A stretch of 64,000 nucleotides of DNA, taken from the NCBI GenBank assembly GCA_023398375.1, contig JAEWSH010000084.1:248001-312000 (forward strand), in the 5' to 3' direction. Made by a program: the position numbers and the translations under genes. Of this stretch, positions 46,110-54,933 are shown one piece after another. The notes under the pieces were generated by a model. That model was not told the DNA's origin, did no database searches, and worked only from the letters and a program-made list of their open reading frames with translations. This stretch comes from Bacillota bacterium. GTDB taxonomy: Bacteria > Bacillota > Clostridia > Lachnospirales > Lachnospiraceae. The number at the start of each line of letters is the position of its first letter. Position 1 is the first letter of the stretch.

Positions 46110-47039
46110 CTACATCAAATCTTTAGCTGTCTTTGCTATACCCTCAGCGTTCAATCCGTAATAATCGAATACCTCTTTTGAATTACCGGTAATAACAGGG
46201 GCATCAGGTAATGCCATATTAATTACTTTCCTTGGGCACTCGCTTCCTACGACCTGACTCACCATAGAACCAAGTCCGCCAAACGGCGCATGCTCCTCGA
46301 CTGTAATTACCGCCTTAGCTTTTGATGCTGCTTTTACGATGACATCTTTATCTAATGGTTTTACACAATACATATCAATTACCGTCGCACTGATTCCTTC
46401 TTTTTTTAAAATCTCGGCTGCCTCTACAGATGGTCTTACCATCTCACCACATGCGATAATCGCAACATCTGTTCCCTCTTTGATAACAGTTGCTTTATCC
46501 ATGGTGAATGGACAATCCGTTTCAGAATAAATATCTTCTACCGGATTTCGTCCAACACGGATATAAGCCGGTTTTTCATCTTTTAATAATTCTTCAATCA
46601 GGCATCTTGTCTGATGTCTGTCACTTGGGAGATATACACGCATATTAGGAATTGCTGACATGGCCGCTATATCCTGTGCAGAATGATGACTCATACCAAG
46701 TGCTCCATAACTAATACCACCACTGATTCCTATTAGTTTCACATTTGTATTGGAATAAGCTGCATCGACCTTAGCCTGTTCATAACTTCTTGTTGATAAA
46801 AAGCAAGCTGGAGATGCTGCATATGGTTTTTTACCGCATTTTGCTAATCCCGCTGATATACTGACCAGATTTTGTTCTGCAATCCCAACTTCTACAAATT
46901 GTTCCGGAAACTCTTTCGCATACGGTGCCAAAGAAGCAGAACCTCTTGAATCACTACACAATACGACAATATCTTTATCTGTTTTTGCTTTCTCCATCAG
47001 CACCTCACAGATTGCCTGTCTATTTGGAATTTTATTCAT
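46110..47039 (-). CDS. Transketolase, C-terminal subunit
   Basis: 309 aa carrying the pyrimidine-binding and C-terminal domains of a split transketolase. It shows DIVVLCSDSRGSASLAPYA, the Glu-containing cofactor motif FVEVGIAEQNLVSISAGLA, GVSH-like MSHHSAQDIAAMSAIPNM and the C-domain VDMYCVKPLDKD-type segment with EEHAPFGGLGS. Overlaps the N-terminal subunit gene by 8 bp. Needs the N subunit for activity. Resembles the AptB-like half described for apulose 4-phosphate transketolase by context only. Confidence 0.9.
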   Translation of the reverse strand: MNKIPNRQAICEVLMEKAKTDKDIVVLCSDSRGSASLAPYAKEFPEQFVEVGIAEQNLVSISAGLAKCGKKPYAASPACFLSTRSYEQAKVDAAYSNTNVKLIGISGGISYGALGMSHHSAQDIAAMSAIPNMRVYLPSDRHQTRCLIEELLKDEKPAYIRVGRNPVEDIYSETDCPFTMDKATVIKEGTDVAIIACGEMVRPSVEAAEILKKEGISATVIDMYCVKPLDKDVIVKAASKAKAVITVEEHAPFGGLGSMVSQVVGSECPRKVINMALPDAPVITGNSKEVFDYYGLNAEGIAKTAKDLM

Positions 47040-47865
47040 GAATTACAGCCTCCTTCCGCTCATCTAAGTCTTTCATAATCTGTGCATATTCTTCTTCATT
47101 CGGTACATGATGGTGCCAGGACGCTTTATTTTCCATAACGGAAGATCCAAAACCTTTTATTGTATTTGCAATAATAACGGTAGGTTTTTCTTTTACAGTC
47201 TTTGCTTTATTAAAAGCATCATTTAATTGTCCTATATCATTGCCATCTTCCACAGTAATCACATTCCAGCCAAATCCAGACCATCTTTCCATCTGACTGT
47301 CATGCGCCATGACTTCTTCCGTACCTCCAGAGATCTGTAATCTGTTCCTGTCAACGACAGCACAAAGATTATCCAGTTTATATTGATGTGCCGCCATAAC
47401 ACCTTCCCATACCGAACCTTCTGCCAATTCTCCGTCACCCATAACGGTATAAACTCTGTAGTCCTGCTTGTTCATTTTTCCTGCTATTGCCATTCCCACA
47501 CTGACTGGAAGTCCATGACCCAGAGAACCGGAATTCATTTCAATACCTGGAAGTTTATTGTTTGGATGCCCAATAAATTTGGATCCAAATTTTGAAAATT
47601 CTTTGATTACCTCCTCAATTGTAAAAAATCCTTTTTCTGCCAATACTGCATAGAGCGCCTCAACACAATGACCCTTACTCATGACAAAACGGTCTCGATT
47701 CGGATCATCCATATTTTCAGGACTGATATTCATTTGCTTGAAATATAGTGTGACCAGAATATCGATAACACTCATATCACCGCCAATATGCCCACCCTTG
47801 CCTTCAACGATCATGTCAATTACATTTTTTCGTAATTCATATGATAATACTTTTAATTTTTCCAT
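47032..47865 (-). CDS. Transketolase, N-terminal subunit
   Basis: About 277 aa binding thiamine diphosphate. Motifs: GKGGHIGGDMSVIDILVTLY, FVMSKGHCVEALYAVLAEKG, NSGSLGHGLPVSVGMAIA and the TPP fingerprint GDGELAEGSVWEGVMAAHQY...NLCAVVDRNRLQI. I use the ATG at 47863-47865 because AAGGAG is 7 bases upstream; an ATG eight codons earlier has no site. Begins 20 bp after the isomerase gene. Split transketolases often serve a dedicated catabolic pathway. Confidence 0.92.
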   Translation of the reverse strand: MEKLKVLSYELRKNVIDMIVEGKGGHIGGDMSVIDILVTLYFKQMNISPENMDDPNRDRFVMSKGHCVEALYAVLAEKGFFTIEEVIKEFSKFGSKFIGHPNNKLPGIEMNSGSLGHGLPVSVGMAIAGKMNKQDYRVYTVMGDGELAEGSVWEGVMAAHQYKLDNLCAVVDRNRLQISGGTEEVMAHDSQMERWSGFGWNVITVEDGNDIGQLNDAFNKAKTVKEKPTVIIANTIKGFGSSVMENKASWHHHVPNEEEYAQIMKDLDERKEAVIHE

Positions 47866-47885
47866 AATTTTTCTCCTTACTAGAT

Positions 47886-49286
47886 TCATTCTCCTCGAAT
47901 ATAAGCTTTTACCTCTTCTTCAATAGGGTCATATAAGTCTGGCTTCACTCCAATATATTTACAAGCTTCATATAATACAGGAACCACATCTTTATGAATT
48001 CCTACACAATGATGGATATATGGTCCGCATACGATTTTATCTTCCAATCGTTTCAGATTTTCTACTTCAACCCACACATAGGTTCCTTTTGTATAAGGTC
48101 CTTCAACGCCTGTCGCATTCCCTAATAATAATGAGTATTCTCCATTATCGCCGTCAAATCTGCATAAAGTCATCTTTCCATGTTTTGCTTCAGCTTCAAC
48201 AGCCCCCGGATGTTCAAATGCCAGTGGATAACCGATTGTTGGTTTCTCTTTTGCTACTGAGATCGGCCATGGTCCGCAATGCTGGAGCAGTTCGCCGTTC
48301 TCATTATCAGGATGTCTTACTGTCCAGTCTGCAAAGAATCCTCTCGCTTCATCCATTCCGGCAGCTTCGACCATAACTGCTGTAATTGCTCCGTGGATGT
48401 CTGTTTCACATACAACTGGAATTCCTTCTTCATTCAATAAGGAATTCGCAGCACATGGCATAATGCCAAGTTCACTTTGCAGTGCATTCCAGCATTGAAT
48501 TGCAATTGCATTACATCCATATTTATCAGCTAAGCCCTTCATAGCTACTTTTAGAGCAGCGACATTTTCTAATTCTTCCTCTTTGATCTTTATATTCATG
48601 CTGTCTTTACAGTATTGAATTACTTTTGCTACTTCTGTTCCTTCCTTTTTTGCATTTTTTACTTCCATTGTTAATTCCGGCATTGGAATTGGTGATAATT
48701 GAATATTGAATCTTTCCAGTAATTCACCTTCATTACACATCGTTGACCAGAAATCAAAAGGTCTTGGTGCTATCTGAAGGATCCTGGTATGATGAAATAC
48801 AGTTACAACATTACATACTGCTAGAAAGTTTCTGATTCCTCTTTCGAATTCATCATCAGTAAGCCTGCAATTTGTCAGATAGGTAAAGGGAACCTGGAAG
48901 CGTCTCAACACTTTTCCTGTTGCAAATAATCCGCATTGACTATCTCTTAATCTGATTCCTTTTTCATCCGGCCTCTCATCTCTTGGGCCCCAAAGCAATA
49001 CCGGCACTCCCAGCTTTTTAGCTAATCTTGCGCACACATATTCCGTACCAAAATTGCAATGCGGAAGAAATAGTCCCGTTACTCCTTCTATTCTGAATTT
49101 CTCTGCAATTTTTTCCATATCCTTGTCATCATAAAGAAGCCCTTCTTCATTGATGTCTTTGATATCCACATATTCAACACCCAGTTCATTCAATCGTTCT
49201 CTTGTCAGATCTGCATACTTGATTGCATCCGGTGCACTAAAAATACTTCTTCTGGTTGGTGCAAATCCTAATTTCATCTTCTTCAC
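47886..49286 (-). CDS. L-fucose/L-arabinose isomerase-like sugar isomerase
   Basis: About 466 aa with the fucose/arabinose-isomerase fold: N-terminal KLGFAPTRRSIFSAPDA, GLFLPHCNFGTEYVCARLA, middle CNAIAIQCWNALQSELG, the metal-site Glu/Asp motifs VVCETDIHGAITAVM, and the C-terminal YIHHCVGIHKDVVPVLYEA. Interconverts an aldose and ketose. GGAGG lies 8 bases before a GTG at 49284-49286, which I prefer to the ATG at 49299-49301 that has no site. First enzyme gene after the LacI regulator. Substrate unknown; D-apiose is a candidate because kinase and split transketolase follow. Confidence 0.8.
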   Translation of the reverse strand: MKKMKLGFAPTRRSIFSAPDAIKYADLTRERLNELGVEYVDIKDINEEGLLYDDKDMEKIAEKFRIEGVTGLFLPHCNFGTEYVCARLAKKLGVPVLLWGPRDERPDEKGIRLRDSQCGLFATGKVLRRFQVPFTYLTNCRLTDDEFERGIRNFLAVCNVVTVFHHTRILQIAPRPFDFWSTMCNEGELLERFNIQLSPIPMPELTMEVKNAKKEGTEVAKVIQYCKDSMNIKIKEEELENVAALKVAMKGLADKYGCNAIAIQCWNALQSELGIMPCAANSLLNEEGIPVVCETDIHGAITAVMVEAAGMDEARGFFADWTVRHPDNENGELLQHCGPWPISVAKEKPTIGYPLAFEHPGAVEAEAKHGKMTLCRFDGDNGEYSLLLGNATGVEGPYTKGTYVWVEVENLKRLEDKIVCGPYIHHCVGIHKDVVPVLYEACKYIGVKPDLYDPIEEEVKAYIRGE

Positions 49287-49304
49287 ATTGTTTTCCTCCA
49301 TGTT

Positions 49305-50309
49305 CTATAAATTCAAATTTTTAACACTGTCTCTTTCCATAAACTCTGTACATATCTGAGTCTTTGTAATAACTTCACTTTTATTTCTGATTAACTCAAT
49401 CATTCTTCTAACTGCTATCTGTCCCATTTCTTGTTTTGGTACTCGTAAACTGGTCAGCCTCGGAGATGCTATCTCGCAAAAAGGTAGATCATCAAATCCA
49501 ATAATTGACACATCTTGCGGAATGCGATATCCATATTCCTGTAATGCTTTCATCGCGCCAAGTGCGATCATATCATTATCTGCAAAAAAAGCAGTTGGAA
49601 GGATTGGCTTTTCCTGTAGAACTTTAACCATACTTTTATATGCTCCATCCATGGTCGTATCTAATGTAAAGACAAATTTATTTTCAACCTCAAGTCCCTT
49701 CTTGTTCAGTGCTATCGTGTATCCGACGGCACGGGATCGAAAGGCTTTTATTCTAAATCTTCCTCTCAAATACCCTATTTGGGTGTGTCCTTTATTTAAC
49801 AGATATTCTGTTGCCATTCTGGAGGAATCTGAATTGTTAATGGAAACACCGTCAAAGCTCATGTCTGAACTCCAATAATCAATGGTAAGAAATGGACATT
49901 TTGCATTTTTAAAGATTCCGACATCTGTTTCCATTAATTCTGCTCCCATAAGTGCGACTGCTGATGTTGTATCATTGATAAGCCATTTGACCTGTTCTTC
50001 AAAATCAGGTGTTCTTCTGTCTAAATAGCAAAGAACCATTTCGTATCCTGACTTTCTGCATTCTTTTTCAAAACCATCAATCATAAGTGAAAAAAAAGGA
50101 GTATCTTCCGTTATCAGCCCATTTGTTTTATATAGAACAAATTTTATTTTTGTTATACTCGTTTCATTGATATATCCCATTTCTTTTGCTACTCGAAATA
50201 TTTCTGAAGAAGTTTCTTTGTTAACGCCTCTTTTCCGGTTCAAAGCATTTGAAACAGTTGCAGGAGAATATCCAGTTTGTTCACTGATCTGCTTAATGCT
50301 GACTTTCAC
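49305..50309 (-). CDS. LacI-family regulator of the pentose operon
   Basis: About 334 aa. N-terminal helix-turn-helix and hinge (KQISEQTGYSPATVSNALNR...GVNKETSSEIFRVAKEMGY), then a sugar-binding-protein-like effector domain ending AFFADNDMIALGAMKAL and IIGFDDLPFCEIASPRLT. The GTG at 50307-50309 (VKVSIKQIS) has GGGGGG 9 bases upstream and aligns with the first Met of the paralogue at 51645. The ATG three codons earlier touches the G-run. Its stop is 18 bp before the isomerase start, so it probably heads the operon and regulates itself. Confidence 0.9.
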   Translation of the reverse strand: MKVSIKQISEQTGYSPATVSNALNRKRGVNKETSSEIFRVAKEMGYINETSITKIKFVLYKTNGLITEDTPFFSLMIDGFEKECRKSGYEMVLCYLDRRTPDFEEQVKWLINDTTSAVALMGAELMETDVGIFKNAKCPFLTIDYWSSDMSFDGVSINNSDSSRMATEYLLNKGHTQIGYLRGRFRIKAFRSRAVGYTIALNKKGLEVENKFVFTLDTTMDGAYKSMVKVLQEKPILPTAFFADNDMIALGAMKALQEYGYRIPQDVSIIGFDDLPFCEIASPRLTSLRVPKQEMGQIAVRRMIELIRNKSEVITKTQICTEFMERDSVKNLNL

Positions 50310-50599
50310 TCTTTGCATCCCCCCAATTTTTTCTTTACTTTATATAAACATTATTATAAATATTTTACTTAATATTTCAATATATTTTTTATATTTTTTT
50401 ACTGATTTGTTAATTATATAAAAATTTATCTCTTTGTAATAGTTAATTATGCACAATATATTATCAATATTTTACCATTATTATCTATTCGTTATAACAA
50501 AATCCATAAACGTTTACTTAAATATTTATATAAACATTTATACTTTTATTATAAATCTTTTTGCTATTAACTATGAAACAGAATTTTCTGCAACACAAA
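50310..50599. other. Promoter/operator region before the pentose operon
   Basis: About 290 bp of very AT-rich sequence without genes. It holds two related palindromic sites at 50507-50540 and several AT-rich hexamers that could be -10 elements; I could not choose one promoter. A G-run lies at the ribosome-binding site. Confidence 0.5.
50507..50540. promoter_or_regulatory. Candidate LacI-type operators
   Basis: TAAACGTTTA at 50507-50516 is a perfect palindrome with the central CG usual for LacI-family operators. TAAACATTTA at 50531-50540 differs at one central base and lies 24 bp away, a little over two helical turns. Both are upstream of the LacI/isomerase operon and are likely bound by one or both LacI paralogues. 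Confidence 0.55.
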
Positions 50600-50633
50600 A
50601 AAGAGAGTCAGATATCATATCTAACTCTCTTTC
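50597..50633. terminator. Terminator after the second LacI gene
   Basis: AAAGAGAGTCAGATA pairs with TATCTAACTCTCTTT (one mismatch) around a 3-base loop and is followed by TTTTTT on the minus strand. It separates the two LacI genes into different transcripts. Confidence 0.85.
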
Positions 50634-50646
50634 TTATTTACTCTGT

Positions 50647-51645
50647 TTATAATTCTCTTACGCTGTCACGTTCAATAAAATTTGTACAGATTTGTATTTT
50701 CAGCTTTGCATTTGTTGGCTTTCTAATTAATTCTATGATTCTTCTTGCTGCCACTTGTCCCATTTCCTGCTTTGGTACTCTGATTGTTGTTAATCTTGGC
50801 GATGCGATCTCACTATATGGAATATCATCAAATCCAATTATGGAAATATCTTCGGGTATTTTATATCCATATTCCGTCAATGCTTTCATTGCTCCCAGGG
50901 CAATCATATCGTTGTCCGCGAAAAAAGCAGTTGGTAATGATGGATCTTTCTTTAAAAATTCAGCCATTTCTGAATATGCATTGTTCATACTGGTACCAAT
51001 TGTGACCGTATAGGAAGGATTCACTTTTAATCCCTTCTTATTCATTGCCACTGCATATCCTACATGTCTCGAACGGAATGCCTTTATTCTGTATTTACCT
51101 CTTAAATATCCGATCTCCCTATGTCCTTTATTATATAAATATTCCGTCGCTAATCTAGCTGAATCCGCATTATTAATAAGAACTGCATCAAATTGCATAT
51201 TCGAATCCCAATAGTCAAATAGTAAAAAAGGACATTTGGCACTTTTAAAAATTTCTAAATCTCCTTCCATTAATTCTGTTCCTAAAAGTACCACAGCAGA
51301 ACTGGTATCATTAATCAACCATTTTACCTGTTCCTCATAATCATCTGTTCGGCTGTCCAGATTACACATAACCATTTCATAGCCGTTTGTACCGCATTCT
51401 TTCTCAAATCCGTCAATCAATAATGAGAAAAACGGCGTTTCTTCTATAATAGAACCATTTTTTTTAAAAATAACAAACTTTATTTTTGCTATTTTTTCAT
51501 CATCTATATATCCCATTTCTTTAGCAACACGAAATACCTCTGCTGCTGTTTCCTTGTTGACACCTCTTTTATGGTTCAATGCATTTGAAATTGTTGCTGG
51601 CGAAAATCCTGTTATTTGACTGATTTGTCTAATACTTACTTTCAT
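50647..51645 (-). CDS. Second LacI-family regulator, paralogue of 49305-50309
   Basis: 332 aa, same layout as its neighbour: helix-turn-helix RQISQITGFSPATISNALNH, hinge, and effector domain with AFFADNDMIALGAMKALTEY and IIGFDDIPYSEIASPRLT. By eye more than half the residues match the other LacI, including nearly all of the DNA-reading helix (SPATVSNALN versus SPATISNALN). It is monocistronic. The two probably read the same or overlapping operators but may sense different sugars. Confidence 0.9.
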   Translation of the reverse strand: MKVSIRQISQITGFSPATISNALNHKRGVNKETAAEVFRVAKEMGYIDDEKIAKIKFVIFKKNGSIIEETPFFSLLIDGFEKECGTNGYEMVMCNLDSRTDDYEEQVKWLINDTSSAVVLLGTELMEGDLEIFKSAKCPFLLFDYWDSNMQFDAVLINNADSARLATEYLYNKGHREIGYLRGKYRIKAFRSRHVGYAVAMNKKGLKVNPSYTVTIGTSMNNAYSEMAEFLKKDPSLPTAFFADNDMIALGAMKALTEYGYKIPEDISIIGFDDIPYSEIASPRLTTIRVPKQEMGQVAARRIIELIRKPTNAKLKIQICTNFIERDSVREL

Positions 51646-51749
51646 GCAGGCACCTCTGACTCTTAAAACTTATACCGTATTTTAGAATTCATTGTACCAT
51701 ATTAGAAAATTACTGACTATTATTTTTATAAAAATAATGAACAGCATAG

Positions 51750-52808
51750 TTAACTTTTTAATTCTCTTTTCATACGAAAAATTTCAATTACAAACAGCAT
51801 CATGATGGGACCCAGTATGATTCCTGTAAATCCAAACAATTTGATACCTGCATAAATAGATACTAGAACCCCAATCGGATAAATGCCTATCCTCTCCCCA
51901 ATTAGCTTTGGTTCTAAAAATTCCCTTACGAGAGCGCATATTGCATAAAGTATGATGAGTCCTGCTGCCTGCAGTAATTTTCCCTGTACCACAGTATATA
52001 ATGCTAACGGAACTAATATAATTCCCGTTCCAATAAATGGAAGCACATCCAGGAAGCTAGTAATAATTCCAAGTAAAATGGGATGTGCTTGTCCAAGAAT
52101 CCAGTATCCAAGACTGCATATGATTGTTATGGTAAGCATAATGATAGCTTGCGCTTTTAAAAAAATACTAAGAAGGTGACCTATTTTTTGTATCAGTGTA
52201 AAAACTAAAAAGAAGTATTTTTGCTGCAATAGTCCCTCTTTAATTTTTTCATAGTCTTTTACAAGTAAAATTGTTGCAATAAAAGTCACAATAATAGAGG
52301 CTAAAACAGATACCACACTTTTCATATAGGTAACAGATTTTCCCATTAACTTAGGGGCAATTTCTCTCTGAATATTATTCGTAGCAATGGTGACTTTATC
52401 AAGAAAAAATATCTCTATTTGATCGGCCTCAAATCCCGTTTTAGATTCCAGGCATTCACAGCAATGACTTATGAATCTGCAGAATTCGCTTTGTAAACTA
52501 TCAATATTAGCAGCTATCTGCGCAACGCCGCACACCACTTTGTTGCATAACAAAAGACACCCTCCTGCTAATATGATCAGAAGGAGAAACAGCACTGCAC
52601 CTGTCAAAAAAGTCTTGCTGATATGCGTTTTTTTACATATTTTAGCTATATATGGATAAATTTGCATAACGATACAAAAAGCAATCACAAATGGTGCTAC
52701 TAAGGGTAATAAGAATCGAAATCCAATATATACCGCAAGTATAATTCCCATATACATGATTGCTTTTTTATATTCTTCCTTTATAAATGTTCCCATTTCA
52801 TTATCCAC
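51750..52808 (-). CDS. ytvI: AI-2E/YtvI-family membrane protein
   Basis: 352 aa with about eight hydrophobic helices and the family arrangement: two N-terminal helices (FRFLLPLVAPFVIAFCIVMQ), a central soluble segment (about 95-170), and the C-terminal LDVLPFIGTGIILVPLALY...EPKLIGERIGIYPIGVLVSI. YtvI-type members are sporulation-linked in Bacilli/Clostridia; transport activity is unknown. Monocistronic as far as can be seen. The symbol is tentative. Confidence 0.75.
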   Translation of the reverse strand: MDNEMGTFIKEEYKKAIMYMGIILAVYIGFRFLLPLVAPFVIAFCIVMQIYPYIAKICKKTHISKTFLTGAVLFLLLIILAGGCLLLCNKVVCGVAQIAANIDSLQSEFCRFISHCCECLESKTGFEADQIEIFFLDKVTIATNNIQREIAPKLMGKSVTYMKSVVSVLASIIVTFIATILLVKDYEKIKEGLLQQKYFFLVFTLIQKIGHLLSIFLKAQAIIMLTITIICSLGYWILGQAHPILLGIITSFLDVLPFIGTGIILVPLALYTVVQGKLLQAAGLIILYAICALVREFLEPKLIGERIGIYPIGVLVSIYAGIKLFGFTGIILGPIMMLFVIEIFRMKRELKS

Positions 52809-52919
52809 CGTTTCATTTTCTTGTGGTTAGTATGAGTCATTCCAAAAGGAAATATCAGCTATTATTTTTTTTCTTATTGGTAATACTTTCTAGTCCAGAA
52901 TACTTAAAATTACAGAATG

Positions 52920-53681
52920 TTATAAGTAATTCGGTCTTAATTGTTTAAAAATTTCCGTATCAGGTTCTATCTGCATCTGCATTTCTTTTTTTGTTTTTGG
53001 ATGCACAAAATTTAATTGATATGCACAAAGTGCTACATTTCTAAGTCTCATTTTTCTGGATATTTCTATGCTTTCTGCTGTACCATATTTATTATCTCCC
53101 AGTAAGGGAAACCCTGCGTGTGCGAGTTGAACGCGAATCTGATGATGACGACCAGTCTTTAGCTGGATGTTAATCAGAGAAACAGCCTGTTGTACACTTT
53201 CTTCACCAATTTGCGGTAACTTATCCACAGTTCTAATGCATTGATACATAAGTTCTGCACGTTTTACATTTCTATCTTTCGGATCATTAGGTACGACTTT
53301 CGATAAATTCGTTTTCCTATCTTTTAAAAGATAATTTTCAAGAACTCCGCTCGTCTGCTCCGGTTCTCCATAAATAACTGCATAATAATACTTCTTCATC
53401 TTGTTTTCAGCGATTTGTGCACTTAATGCTGCTGCGGCAAATTCATTTTTTGCAAGAAGAATAATACCTTCCACCGGTTGGTCTAACCTATGAATCAAAC
53501 CGACATAAGGTTCTTTATCCGTGTTCTTTGTATCTTCCTCTCGTCTTCTCTTAATGGATATATAATTTTTAATCTCGCTTACCAGATCTTGTTGTCCTAA
53601 CTTATTTGTCTGTGCTGCCAGCCCTGCCGGTTTGTGCACTGCTATCATATATTCATCTTCATATAGAATCTTTGATCTCAC
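52920..53681 (-). CDS. RluA-family pseudouridine synthase
   Basis: 253 aa, single catalytic domain without S4. The catalytic Asp is in GLIHRLDQPVEGIILLAKNE (the usual HRLDxxTSG has become HRLDQPVEG). RNA contacts KTGRHHQIRVQLAHAGFPLLGDNKYG are well kept. The N-terminus MRSKILYEDEYMIAVHKPAG lines up with other RluA proteins, and GTG is the start, with AAGGAG 5 bases upstream. Modifies rRNA or tRNA; target unknown. Follows the HD protein by 9 bp. Confidence 0.9.
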   Translation of the reverse strand: MRSKILYEDEYMIAVHKPAGLAAQTNKLGQQDLVSEIKNYISIKRRREEDTKNTDKEPYVGLIHRLDQPVEGIILLAKNEFAAAALSAQIAENKMKKYYYAVIYGEPEQTSGVLENYLLKDRKTNLSKVVPNDPKDRNVKRAELMYQCIRTVDKLPQIGEESVQQAVSLINIQLKTGRHHQIRVQLAHAGFPLLGDNKYGTAESIEISRKMRLRNVALCAYQLNFVHPKTKKEMQMQIEPDTEIFKQLRPNYL

Positions 53682-53690
53682 ATATGCTCC

Positions 53691-54191
53691 TTACTGTACT
53701 CCAAGTCCGAACATTTCATTACAAATCTTTTTTCCTGCAGTTGTTTTAAAAATTCTTTCATAGGCTGTCCTGACTGCGTCTTGACTAACCCCATCTTCAT
53801 AAAGATTTACCAAAAAATCGGCCTCAACCAATATCCGATACTCTTTTTCCTCTATATTTGTATAAGTATGATGATGACCAACAAGATAAGATACTCTTTG
53901 AATCAACTCTTTATTGAATTGTAATTTTTGAAGTAAGTTCTCCGCAAGTGCAGGTCCTTCTTCTTCCTGATGTTTTCCGTTACAATTACCGTATTTCTCT
54001 TCACTTATCCGAATTCCGATATCATGCACTATTGCAGCCACTTCCAATATTTTTTGCTCTTCCTGCGGTAATTGCTCCATCTCTCCAATCATTTTTGCAA
54101 AATGAAATACCTTAATAAAATGTTGAATTCTCTTTGGGTCATTTTGATAATATATAATCATTTCCATTAATAATTCATTGACTTTTGTCAT
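53691..54191 (-). CDS. HD-domain phosphohydrolase
   Basis: 166 aa with HD-superfamily motifs: an N-terminal His (IQHFIKVFHFAKMIGEM), VAAIVHDIGIRISEEKYG (metal HD), a second His in YLVGHHHTYTNIEEKEYRIL and Asp in VEADFLVNLYED. Likely a small metal-dependent phosphohydrolase; substrate not known. Same strand and 9 bp before the pseudouridine synthase, 46 bp after the response regulator. Confidence 0.8.
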   Translation of the reverse strand: MTKVNELLMEMIIYYQNDPKRIQHFIKVFHFAKMIGEMEQLPQEEQKILEVAAIVHDIGIRISEEKYGNCNGKHQEEEGPALAENLLQKLQFNKELIQRVSYLVGHHHTYTNIEEKEYRILVEADFLVNLYEDGVSQDAVRTAYERIFKTTAGKKICNEMFGLGVQ

Positions 54192-54237
54192 CAGAAATCT
54201 CCTCTGTTATATCATAAATATCTTTATACAAAAGGAA

Positions 54238-54933
54238 TCATACTTTAAACCGATATCCAACGCCCCATATGGTTTCGATATATTGTGGTTTTGCAGTATC
54301 GAACTCAATTTTTTCCCTGATCTTCTTAATGTGTACGGTAACCGTAGCAATATCGCCAATAGAATCCATATCCCAAATTTCCCGGAATAACTCTTCTTTG
54401 GTGTATACATGATTTGGATTCTCCGCAAGGAAAGTCAAAAGGTCGAATTCTTTCGTCGTAAAATTCTTTTCTTCTCCGTCAATGTATACGCGTCTTGCTG
54501 TCTTATCAATCCGAATACCGCGAATTTCAACCGTATCATTTTCTTTTGCATTGCTTCCAACAAGCCTATTATACCTTGCCATATGCGCCTTTACTCTGGC
54601 AACTAATTCACTTGGACTGAACGGTTTTGTCATATAGTCATCTGCACCCAGTCCCAGTCCTCTTATCTTATCGATATCATCTTTTTTAGCAGATACCATC
54701 AAAATAGGGATATTTTTCTCTTCTCTTATTCTCTTACATACTTCAAATCCATCAATACCCGGCAACATCAAATCCAGTATGACCAAATCGAAATCACCTG
54801 CAAGTGCACTGGCAAGTCCTGTATCACCCGCATTTTCTATCTCTACTTCAAATTCACTTAATTCCAGATAATCTTTTTCCAAGTCTGCAATTGCTTCTTC
54901 ATCTTCAATAATTAATATTTTACTCATTTTCAT
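54238..54933 (-). CDS. OmpR-family response regulator
   Basis: 231 aa. Receiver domain with acidic pair ILIIEDEEAIA, phospho-acceptor VILDLMLPG, Lys in DDYMTKPFSPSEL; C-terminal winged helix (VYIDGEEKNFTTKEFDLLTF and ATVTVHIKKIREKI). Starts upstream of and overlaps by 14 bp with the kinase gene, which it precedes in transcription terms as the downstream partner. Target genes unknown. Confidence 0.94.
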   Translation of the reverse strand: MKMSKILIIEDEEAIADLEKDYLELSEFEVEIENAGDTGLASALAGDFDLVILDLMLPGIDGFEVCKRIREEKNIPILMVSAKKDDIDKIRGLGLGADDYMTKPFSPSELVARVKAHMARYNRLVGSNAKENDTVEIRGIRIDKTARRVYIDGEEKNFTTKEFDLLTFLAENPNHVYTKEELFREIWDMDSIGDIATVTVHIKKIREKIEFDTAKPQYIETIWGVGYRFKV

